From Bog-756 sp049521915 (GTDB taxonomy: Bacteria; Actinomycetota; Acidimicrobiia; Acidimicrobiales; RAAP-2): a DNA stretch of 64,000 nucleotides. Made by a program: the position numbers and the translations under genes. Of the stretch, positions 8,725 through 15,812 are shown in pieces. The number at the start of each line of letters is the position of its first letter. Position 1 is the first letter of the stretch. The stretch is from positions 1-64,000 of the forward strand of contig JBEKOI010000007.1 in the NCBI GenBank assembly GCA_049521915.1, in the 5' to 3' direction. The notes beneath the pieces were generated by a model. That model made no database searches. It was not told where the DNA came from and saw nothing but the letters and a program-made list of their open reading frames with translations.

Positions 8725-9821
8725 CCATGGTCGACGAGGAAGTCCTCAGCCGCATCATCGGTGAGGCGGCGGCGATGATCGAGGTCCCCGAAGGTGCGAC
8801 CGAGGCGATCCTCCTGGCATCCCGGCCCGCCGAACCGAGGACCCGGACACGGCGCCCGCGGCCCACCTTCGCCAGCGGCAGTCGCGGTCGGAGGATTCTG
8901 GTGGCCGCCGTGGTGATCATGGTGGCGGGCGGGGTCTCGCTCTCGCTGGTGGCATCCAGGCCCGCTTCGAACGGAGGCGGTGATGCGAGCTCGGCGGGAG
9001 TCGAACGAGGAACCACATCGTCGGGCTTGGTCGCGCCGGCCCACCCGACCGCAGCTCCGTCTGCCCCACCCGCTTCCGCCGGTGGTGCGCCGGCGAGCTC
9101 CGTGCCCGCGCTCCCGCCCGGATCTGTGGGCCAGTCGGCCCGGGTCGAGGCCAGCGGTTCCATCAGTCTGACGATCGGGAACGGGAAGCTGCAGTCGGTG
9201 CTGGCCACGCTGTCCGACCTGGCCGCGGGCAAGGGGGGATTCGTGGCCAGCAGCCAGGTCCAGGTGGGCGGGGGAGGGTCAGGGACGCCATCGTCGGGCA
9301 CCATCGTCCTGCGGGTCCCCCAGGCGTCCTTCGGTGCAGTGGTGTCGGAGGTGCAGCGGATCGGTCGTGCCACATCGCTCACCACGACGTCCACCGACGT
9401 CACCGGGCGGTACGTGGATCTTCAGGCCCGTATCGCCGCGCTGCAGGCCAGCCGGCAGCAGTACCTCACGATCATGGGCCAGGCCACCTCGATCGGTGAC
9501 ATCCTGGCCGTCCAGAGTCAGCTCGACGACCTTCAGAGTCAGCTCGAACAGCTCCAGGGCCAGCTGGCGGTGCTCGACAACGAGACCACCTACGGGACCC
9601 TCACGGTGTCGCTGGCCGAAGCCGGTCACCGGCCGGCCCCACCCCAGCCGCCGAGGACCGGACTCGAGAACGCGTGGCACGACGGGATCGGTGGCTTCGT
9701 CTCGGGGGTCGAGTGGCTGATACGGATCGCCGGTACCACGCTCTTCGTACTGCTCTTCCTGGCCGCGCTGCTCGTTGCGGGAAGATGGGTGTGGCGGGCG
9801 TCCCGTCGTCGGATGCTGTGA
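8721..9821 (+). CDS. DUF4349 membrane protein, probable partner of the sigma factor
   Basis: A 366-residue protein. It has a cytoplasmic N-terminus of about 50 residues and a first membrane helix (ILVAAVVIMVAGGVSLSLVA). An outer domain follows with the DUF4349 signature: paired beta segments around a Gln-rich coiled coil (LQSQLDDLQSQLEQLQGQL). A second C-terminal helix precedes a basic tail. The start codon overlaps the sigma stop (GTGA). Gene order and topology suggest a membrane anti-sigma or signal sensor, although no classical zinc-binding anti-sigma motif is seen, so this role is inferred. Confidence 0.82.
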   Translation: MTMVDEEVLSRIIGEAAAMIEVPEGATEAILLASRPAEPRTRTRRPRPTFASGSRGRRILVAAVVIMVAGGVSLSLVASRPASNGGGDASSAGVERGTTSSGLVAPAHPTAAPSAPPASAGGAPASSVPALPPGSVGQSARVEASGSISLTIGNGKLQSVLATLSDLAAGKGGFVASSQVQVGGGGSGTPSSGTIVLRVPQASFGAVVSEVQRIGRATSLTTTSTDVTGRYVDLQARIAALQASRQQYLTIMGQATSIGDILAVQSQLDDLQSQLEQLQGQLAVLDNETTYGTLTVSLAEAGHRPAPPQPPRTGLENAWHDGIGGFVSGVEWLIRIAGTTLFVLLFLAALLVAGRWVWRASRRRML

Positions 9822-9918
9822 AGGACGTTCTACTCCCGACGCCGCAGTTCACGGCTCGGCACCTCAGGCGAAGATGGGGCAGACTGGTCCCGCCCACCCA
9901 TGGACGGAGGATGGCCGG

Positions 9919-10332
9919 ATGGTCTCGAAGACGACGGACGAGCTGCTGGCCGAGGTTCCCTTGTTCGCCGGGCTCTCGCGGAAGGACCTGAAGCGCGTCT
10001 CGGGGTTGGCCACACGGCTGGAACTACGCCAGGGCCGTGAGCTGACCCGCCAGGGCGACATCGGCCGCGAGTTCATCGTCGTTCTGGAGGGCACCGTCGA
10101 TGTGATGATCGACGGCGAGCTGGTCAACACCTGTAACGCCGGGTCGTGCTTCGGCGAGATCGCGCTGCTCAGCGATCGACGGCGGACGGCCACGGTGGTG
10201 GCAAAGACCGATGTCGTCGTGGATGTGATCGGTCGTCAGGAGTTCTCCACGCTCCTCCAGGACCATCCCGCCATCGCCGAGCAGCTCAAGGCTGTGATGG
10301 CGGCCCATCTGGGCGAGGACGACTCCCGCTAG
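9919..10332 (+). CDS. Stand-alone cyclic-nucleotide-binding domain protein
   Basis: The 137 residues form a single cNMP-binding domain. It starts with PLFAGLSRKDL, the entry of the beta roll, and carries a phosphate-binding cassette FGEIALLSDRRRTATV with the conserved Glu and Arg. There is no DNA-binding or enzymatic domain, so it is not a complete Crp-type regulator and probably acts through a partner. The start at 9919 has GGAGG at 9906-9910. It lies about 100 bases after the DUF4349 gene. Confidence 0.85.
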   Translation: MVSKTTDELLAEVPLFAGLSRKDLKRVSGLATRLELRQGRELTRQGDIGREFIVVLEGTVDVMIDGELVNTCNAGSCFGEIALLSDRRRTATVVAKTDVVVDVIGRQEFSTLLQDHPAIAEQLKAVMAAHLGEDDSR

Positions 10333-10348
10333 CCGGCGCACGCCGGCT
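10331..10348 (+). terminator. Hairpin at the end of the cNMP-binding gene
   Basis: AGCCGGCG-CA-CGCCGGCT is a perfect 8-base-pair inverted repeat that includes the end of the TAG stop codon. It has no T tract, so it may be a weak terminator or an mRNA 3' stabiliser. Confidence 0.4.
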
Positions 10349-10414
10349 CATCCCTCGGTCAGGGCCGGTTCCGCGGGCGGCATCCCGGTCGGGCGCCCGG
10401 ACCCGCAAAACGCA

Positions 10415-10448
10415 ACGACCCCCGGGAAGAGGCCTAACCGGGGGTCGT
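10415..10448. terminator. Strong stem-loop, likely terminator
   Basis: ACGACCCCCGG (10415-10425) pairs perfectly with CCGGGGGTCGT (10438-10448) across a 12-base loop. On the minus strand it is followed by GTTTTG, the better terminator orientation. It probably insulates the iron-transport genes from the sigma locus. Confidence 0.55.
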
Positions 10449-10660
10449 CGAGTGGTTGGACAGACCGCCAAACTCCCCCCTGGTGTCCTGCCCATCCGCT
10501 GGCTCCAGCATGCGCCTCTTGCGGAGCCCGGCACCATCCTCAAAATTGGTGTTTTTCGGCTCCGCCCGTGCCTGGGCCTCGGGGATCCGGCCGGGCGGGT
10601 GTCGCCGATCCAACAGGGCGGGTGTCCAGCCTGTTCGCCGGACACCCACGGAAATCGCCC

Positions 10661-10666
10661 TATCCT
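10661..10666 (+). promoter_or_regulatory. Putative -10 hexamer for a leaderless fbpC transcript
   Basis: TATCCT ends 6 bases before the ATG at 10673, so transcription would begin at or next to the start codon. No Shine-Dalgarno sequence is present, consistent with leaderless translation. A hairpin (10620-10647) sits just upstream. Confidence 0.4.
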
Positions 10667-10672
10667 CGGACC

Positions 10673-11818
10673 ATGGTTCGACCGGCCCCCACTGCGGAGG
10701 GATCCACGGCCGCATCCGGCCTGGAGATCATGGGCGTCTGCAAGTCGTTCGGATCCCAGGAGGTTCTGACCGGAATCGACCTCGAGGTGCCCGAAGGATC
10801 CCTGACCGCCATCCTCGGACCGTCCGGGAGCGGCAAGACCACTCTGTTGCGGGTGACGGCCGGATTCGAACGGTCCGATCGGGGCACCGTGGTCCTGGGC
10901 GGTCGGCTCGTGGAGGACGCCCACGTCGTCCTGCCCCCCGAGCAGCGGGGAATCGGGTACGTCCCCCAGGAAGGATCGCTCTTCCCCCATCTCACGGTGG
11001 CCGCCAACGTCGCCTTCGGCGTGCCGCGTGCGGCCAGGCGGAAATCGGGGAGCACCATCTCCGAACTGCTGGACATGGTCGGCCTGGCGGGGCTGGGTGA
11101 TCGCTATCCTCACCAGCTCTCCGGTGGCCAACAGCAGCGGGTGGCGCTGGCCCGGGCCCTGGCCATCCGACCGGCCCTGGTCCTGCTGGACGAGCCCTTC
11201 TCGTCCCTGGATGCCAGCCTCCGCTCCAGCGTGCGGTCCGATGTCCAGGACGTGTTGCGGGCGGGAGGGATCACCGCGGTGCTGGTGACCCACGATCAGG
11301 ATGAGGCCCTGTCGATAGCCGACCGGGTGGCTGTGATCCGGGACGGTGTGATCAGGCAGCACGGGACACCCCAGCAGCTCTACGACCATCCGGTCGACCC
11401 GGCCATGGCGCGGTTCCTCGGCAACGCCAATCTCGTGCCTGCCACCGTGGAGGGCGACCGGGTCGACACCCCGTTCGGACCCATGACCCTGCGACCGGAC
11501 TCGGGAAGGGGCCGGATCTCGGGGCCGGTGGTGGCCCTGGTCCGGCCCGAGCAGCTGGCCATCTCGACCACCGTGACCGGCTCCGGGCTCCGGGCCGTGG
11601 CCCTGCGGACCCAATTCCACGGGCACGACACCGTGATCACCTTCAGCCCGCTCTCCCTGCCCGGCTCCGATCCGATCAGCGTCCGGGCCGAGGGAGAGCT
11701 GGTGGTGGTCGAGAACACAGAGGTCGAGCTCACCACCCGCGGCTCCGCGGTGGTGTGGCCGGCAGGCGAAGCTTCCCGCCCCCAGACCGGGGACGCTGCG
11801 CACCCCGCCGGGGTCTAA
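10673..11818 (+). CDS. fbpC: Ferric iron ABC transporter ATPase (FbpC-like)
   Basis: A 381-residue ATPase with Walker A GPSGSGKTT, signature LSGGQQQR, Walker B VLLDEP and the switch His in VTHD. About 120 residues of a C-terminal regulatory TOBE-like domain follow. This architecture is that of FbpC/PotA-type importer ATPases. The next genes encode the matching binding lipoprotein and fused permease, with an iron-box promoter between, which supports iron as substrate. It powers import at the inner face of the membrane. Confidence 0.88.
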   Translation: MVRPAPTAEGSTAASGLEIMGVCKSFGSQEVLTGIDLEVPEGSLTAILGPSGSGKTTLLRVTAGFERSDRGTVVLGGRLVEDAHVVLPPEQRGIGYVPQEGSLFPHLTVAANVAFGVPRAARRKSGSTISELLDMVGLAGLGDRYPHQLSGGQQQRVALARALAIRPALVLLDEPFSSLDASLRSSVRSDVQDVLRAGGITAVLVTHDQDEALSIADRVAVIRDGVIRQHGTPQQLYDHPVDPAMARFLGNANLVPATVEGDRVDTPFGPMTLRPDSGRGRISGPVVALVRPEQLAISTTVTGSGLRAVALRTQFHGHDTVITFSPLSLPGSDPISVRAEGELVVVENTEVELTTRGSAVVWPAGEASRPQTGDAAHPAGV

Positions 11819-11825
11819 GGCCTGC

Positions 11826-11861
11826 TTGACAATCTAAGTTAGGTACACCTAATAATAGTGC
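11826..11861 (+). promoter_or_regulatory. Iron-regulated promoter with a DtxR/IdeR-type operator
   Basis: TTGACA (11826-11831) and TAATAA (11850-11855) are spaced by 18 bases. Between them, overlapping the -10, is TTAGGTACACCTAA (11839-11852), an inverted repeat with TTAGGT/ACCTAA half sites like the DtxR/IdeR iron box. The predicted transcript start coincides with the GTG start at 11862, so the mRNA would be leaderless. Repression by an Fe(II)-loaded DtxR-family regulator is expected; no such regulator gene is in this window. Confidence 0.8.
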
Positions 11862-12929
11862 GTGGCCACATCGACTGACGGCGGGGCGGGGATTCGGCCG
11901 CCTCGGGGGCGACGCCTGCTTCCGGGCCTGGTCGCCCTGTGCCTGACCGGTGGCCTGTTGGCGGCATGCGGAGGCTCATCATCCGGGTCGGCCCAGTCGA
12001 TCACCCTCTACAACGGCCAGCACGTGCAGACCACCGAATCACTGGTGGCCGGATTCGAGAAAGCCACAGGTATCACGGTCGACATCCGCAGTGGTGACGA
12101 GGACACCCTGGCCAACGAGATCGAGACCGAAGGGGCCCGGTCACCCGCCGATGTCATCTACACCGAGAACACCCCGGCCATCCAGTATCTGGCGGGCAAG
12201 GGATCGCTGGCCAAGGTGGACGCCTCGACATTGGCCAACACCCCGAGCCGGTACAACTCGCCCGACGGCGACTGGGTGGGGGTGTCGGCCCGGGTCAGCG
12301 TGCTCATCTACAATCCCGCCCTCATCGCCCGGGGTCAGCTCCCCGCATCGGTGCTCCAGTTGGCCGACCCGCGCTACCGGGGAAAGCTGGCCCTCGCACC
12401 CGGCGAGACCGACTTCCAGCCCATCGTGACCTCGGTCGATCGCACCTACGGCGAAGCCGCGACACTGAGGTGGCTCGAGGCGATCAAGGCCAACGCCGGG
12501 GGCAACACCTATCCGGACAACGAGACCATCACCGAGGAGGTCAATCGGGGAGCGGTGGCGTTCGGTGTGATCAACCAGTACTACTGGTACCGCCTGCGAG
12601 CCGAGATCGGCGCGTCGAACATGCGCTCCGACATCACCTACTTCGCCCCCCGCGACCCGGGGTACGTGCTCGACATCTCGCCGGCTGCGGTGCTCAAGTC
12701 GAGCACCCATCAGGCTGCGGCACAGAAATTCCTGGCCTACCTCACCTCGACGCAGGGCCAGGAGATCATCGCCCATTCGATCAGCTTCGAATACCCGATC
12801 GCCTCGGGGGTGACCACGTCCCAGCCCGAGACCCCGTTCCACCAGCTGCAGCCGAATGCCATCACCATCGCCGAACTGGGTGACGGCTCGACGGCGATAG
12901 CCCTCCTGAAGCAGGCCGGGCTGCTCTGA
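11862..12929 (+). CDS. fbpA: Ferric iron-binding lipoprotein of ABC transporter (FbpA-like)
   Basis: A 355-residue extracellular solute-binding protein. The signal region ends in a lipobox (LLAAC, Cys36), so the protein is lipid-anchored outside the membrane. The mature part follows the class of FbpA/SfuA iron-binding proteins: an ITLYNGQH start, a VIYTENTPAIQYL region, and a Tyr-pair loop (NQYYWYRL) of the kind used to coordinate ferric iron. It delivers iron to the permease encoded next. The start is the GTG at 11862, where the iron-box promoter predicts a leaderless transcript. Confidence 0.88.
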   Translation: MATSTDGGAGIRPPRGRRLLPGLVALCLTGGLLAACGGSSSGSAQSITLYNGQHVQTTESLVAGFEKATGITVDIRSGDEDTLANEIETEGARSPADVIYTENTPAIQYLAGKGSLAKVDASTLANTPSRYNSPDGDWVGVSARVSVLIYNPALIARGQLPASVLQLADPRYRGKLALAPGETDFQPIVTSVDRTYGEAATLRWLEAIKANAGGNTYPDNETITEEVNRGAVAFGVINQYYWYRLRAEIGASNMRSDITYFAPRDPGYVLDISPAAVLKSSTHQAAAQKFLAYLTSTQGQEIIAHSISFEYPIASGVTTSQPETPFHQLQPNAITIAELGDGSTAIALLKQAGLL

Positions 12930-12972
12930 TGCCCATGCCGGCCGGGCTCCACCCCGGATGAGCGTGGGCATC
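12928..12972 (+). promoter_or_regulatory. Intercistronic hairpin between fbpA and fbpB
   Basis: GATGCCCA (12928-12935) can pair with TGGGCATC (12965-12972), with an inner CCGGG/CCCGG stem. The fbpB GTG start lies 2 bases after the stem. The hairpin could stabilise the fbpA message or tune permease translation. Confidence 0.4.
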
Positions 12973-12974
12973 CG

Positions 12975-14582
12975 GTGACGGCGGACCCGACGACTGTGGC
13001 CGGCCCCGAACCTCCACCGACGACCGGTACCCCGGTCCCCACCCGCGGCGCCCGACGGCCGCGGATCCTCCTCGCAGCCAGCACGGCCGTCGCCGTTGTC
13101 CTGCTGGTCCCACTGGTCTTCCTCGTCATCGAAGCCAGCGGGGCGGGTCTGTCCACCGTCATCCACCTGATCTTCCGGCCGCTCACCGCCACGCTGCTGT
13201 GGAACACCATTCGGCTCACCGTGGTCGTCACCGTGCTCTGCGCCCTCATCGGCACCCTGGCCGCGTGGTGCGTCGAGCGGACCGATCTGCCCGGGCGGCG
13301 GATCTGGGCGGTGTTGGTGGTGGTCCCCTTCGCCATCCCGGACTTCGTGGTCAGCTTCGGATGGGCATCGCTGTCGACCTGGGTCCACGGCTTCCGGGGC
13401 GCGGTGCTGGTCATGACGTTGGCCGTCTATCCACTGGTGTACCTGCCCGTGGCCGCCAGCCTGCGGGGGGCAGATCCGGACCAGGAGGACGTGGCCCGCA
13501 GCCTCGGGAGCAGCCGGATCAACACCTTCTTCCGGATCACCCTCCGCCAGGCCCGGGGCGCCATCCTCGGCGGCTGCCTCCTCGTGGCCCTGGTCATGTT
13601 GGCCGAGTACGGGGCCTTCGAGATCCTCGGCTATCAGACCTTCACCACCGAGATCTTCACCGAGTTCCAGGAGTTGTTCAACGTGCCGGCCAGCTGCGCC
13701 CTGGTGTTCGTCCTGGTGCTGTTGGGTCTGGTCGTGCTCGGAGCCGAGGCCATGACCCGGGACAAAGGGCGGGTCTCGCGCCTCGGCCCCCAGGTCCAGC
13801 GGGTGACCCACCGTCACCGGCTGGGCAAGGCCACCGTCCCGGTCCTGTTCGCATTCTTCGCGCTGGTCGGGCTTGCCCTCGGCGTGCCGGTCGGGTCGTG
13901 CATCTACTGGACATTCGAGGGAGGAGCCCATGCGCTGACCGGGGTCAGTATCGCCAGCGCCACCTGGCACACCGCCCTCTACAGCGGAAGCGCAGCCGCG
14001 CTGGCCACGCTGATGGCCCTGCCGGTGGCCCTGTTGGCCGTCCGCAATCCGGGGCGCCCGGTGCACATGCTCGAACGCAGCACCTACCTCGTCCTGGCCA
14101 TGCCCGGCATCGTGATCGCCTTCGCCCTGAGCTACTTCACGGAACGGTACGCCGTCTCATTCCTCTACCAGAGCGCTCCACTGCTGATCCTGGCCTACGC
14201 CATCTTGTTCTTCCCCCTGGCCCTCGTCGGGGTGAAGGCATCGGTGGCCCACGCGCCGGTGGGCCTCGAAGAGGTGGCACGATCGCTCGGCCTGACCCGC
14301 CTCGCCGTCCTGCGTCGGGTCACCCTCCCTCTCATCGGCCCGGGCCTGGCCGCCGCCTTCTCGCTGGTTCTCCTGGCCGCCGTCACCGAGCTGACCGCCA
14401 CCCTCATTCTCGTCCCCACCGGCGTGCAGACCCTCTCCACCCAGTTCTGGGCCTACCAGCAGAACCTCTCCTACGGCCAGGCGGCACCCTTCGCGCTGGT
14501 GATCATCGCCATCGCCGCCGTGCCCAGCTACGTGCTCGGGCGGTACTTCGACCGCCTGCCGGCCCGGGCGGCATCGACATGA
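12975..14582 (+). CDS. fbpB: Ferric iron ABC transporter permease, fused two-domain (FbpB-like)
   Basis: A 535-residue polytopic protein made of two homologous permease halves, each with an EAA-type cytoplasmic loop (DVARSLGSSRINTFFRITL and EVARSLGLTRLAVLRRVTL). This fused arrangement is characteristic of FbpB/SfuB iron permeases. About 12 membrane helices are visible. It would form the channel for iron with the FbpC ATPase. The GTG at 12975 follows the hairpin; about 40 hydrophilic residues precede the first helix. Confidence 0.9.
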   Translation: MTADPTTVAGPEPPPTTGTPVPTRGARRPRILLAASTAVAVVLLVPLVFLVIEASGAGLSTVIHLIFRPLTATLLWNTIRLTVVVTVLCALIGTLAAWCVERTDLPGRRIWAVLVVVPFAIPDFVVSFGWASLSTWVHGFRGAVLVMTLAVYPLVYLPVAASLRGADPDQEDVARSLGSSRINTFFRITLRQARGAILGGCLLVALVMLAEYGAFEILGYQTFTTEIFTEFQELFNVPASCALVFVLVLLGLVVLGAEAMTRDKGRVSRLGPQVQRVTHRHRLGKATVPVLFAFFALVGLALGVPVGSCIYWTFEGGAHALTGVSIASATWHTALYSGSAAALATLMALPVALLAVRNPGRPVHMLERSTYLVLAMPGIVIAFALSYFTERYAVSFLYQSAPLLILAYAILFFPLALVGVKASVAHAPVGLEEVARSLGLTRLAVLRRVTLPLIGPGLAAAFSLVLLAAVTELTATLILVPTGVQTLSTQFWAYQQNLSYGQAAPFALVIIAIAAVPSYVLGRYFDRLPARAAST

Positions 14583-14718
14583 GCGATCCCGCCGCCGGTG
14601 CGGAGCCGCCGACCTGACCCTGCCGGCGGACCGAGGTCGGGTGCGCTGTACAGCATCGACCGGGGCATGGGATGCTCGCCCGGCGGGCGGTAAGTCGAGA
14701 CGAAGAGGAGAGAGCGAC

Positions 14719-15537
14719 GTGTCCCAATCAGAAGGCCGGTCACCCGTTGACCTGGAGGTGCGCGACGGTGTGGCCTGGATCACCCTGGACGATCCTGACA
14801 ACGGCAACTCCTTTTCGGCCGAGAGCGTGGGCGCCTTGGCCCGGGCCGTCAACGCGGCACGGGCCGCCGAGGTCGGGGTCGTGGTGCTGTCGGCCCGCGG
14901 ACCGGCGTTCAGCGTGGGTGGTGATCTGGGTGCGTTCGAACGCGCACCGGACCCCGGGGCCTACGTCGATGACCTGGCCGAGGCCCTCCACCGCGTCGTC
15001 AGTGAGCTGACCCGGCTCGACGCCATCGTCGTCGCCGTCGTCCAGGGCATGGCCGCGGGCGCCGCCGTCCCGCTGGCCGCGGCTGCGGACATCGTGCTGG
15101 CCGCCGAGTCGGCGCGGTTCACCCTGGCCTACACGAAGGTCGGTTTGACTCCCGACGGAGGCAGCAGCTTGTTGGCCGCCTCCATCGGGCTGCACCGGGC
15201 GCTGTACCTGGCCCTGCTCAATCCGGTGCTCACCGCGGCCGAGGCGCAGGCCATGGGCCTGGTGATGGAGGTCCACCCCGACGACGCCCTCGGACAGGCG
15301 GTCGAGGGCGTCGTGCGGCGCCTGTCCCGGGGGAGCCGGACGGCGTCGGCGGCGGCCAAGCACCTGCTCCGCGAGCAGGTGCTACCGGCACCCGAGACGG
15401 CCATGCGGCGGGAGACGCTGGCCATGCGGGCCGCCGCCGCTGGACCGGACGGGCGCGAAGGCATTGCCTCGTTTCTGGCCAAACGGTCACCGGCATTCCC
15501 CTCGGTGGTCTCCGGCCCGACCGTCGCCGGCCGGTGA
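14719..15537 (+). CDS. Enoyl-CoA hydratase/isomerase family protein
   Basis: A 272-residue crotonase-fold protein. The two oxyanion-hole segments are GPAFSVGGDLGAF and GMAAGAAVPLAAAADIVLA. The acidic position typical of isomerase members lies in the LTPDGGSS loop; the first catalytic Glu of classical hydratases is not obvious. It acts on acyl-CoA thioesters in fatty-acid or aromatic degradation. The GTG at 14719 is set by a strong ribosome-binding site, GAGGAGAGAG at 14705-14714. No neighbour points to a specific pathway. Confidence 0.88.
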   Translation: MSQSEGRSPVDLEVRDGVAWITLDDPDNGNSFSAESVGALARAVNAARAAEVGVVVLSARGPAFSVGGDLGAFERAPDPGAYVDDLAEALHRVVSELTRLDAIVVAVVQGMAAGAAVPLAAAADIVLAAESARFTLAYTKVGLTPDGGSSLLAASIGLHRALYLALLNPVLTAAEAQAMGLVMEVHPDDALGQAVEGVVRRLSRGSRTASAAAKHLLREQVLPAPETAMRRETLAMRAAAAGPDGREGIASFLAKRSPAFPSVVSGPTVAGR

Positions 15538-15812
15538 CCGGGCGGCCGCCCGTGGGCGGTGCGGCCCCGGTAGCGGCGGATCCGATTCCCGGCTGAACCC
15601 GCCGCCGGTCGGTCCCCGGCCGACCCGTCAGGACACCGGGCGGCCCGTCAGGCCTCGGGGACGGCCGTACGATACGTTGTGTCGGCCATGGCCACTGAAC
15701 CACGCCCAGGGGTGGTCCACGGACCGCTCTTGCGGAGACAGCGGAGGTTCCTGATCGTGCCGAATCACGCCCGAAGAGGCCGGGTGGGACGGCGGATGCG
15801 GGCCGCCAGCCG

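Larger units (their letters stand above)
10333..10672. other. 340-base gap before the iron ABC genes
   Basis: The gap holds two hairpins (10331-10348 and 10415-10448), a third hairpin (GGGTGTCC at 10620-10627 with GGACACCC at 10640-10647) and a promoter-like TATCCT at 10661-10666. No coding frame with family character is present. The middle part, 10450-10615, shows nothing I recognise. Confidence 0.5.
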
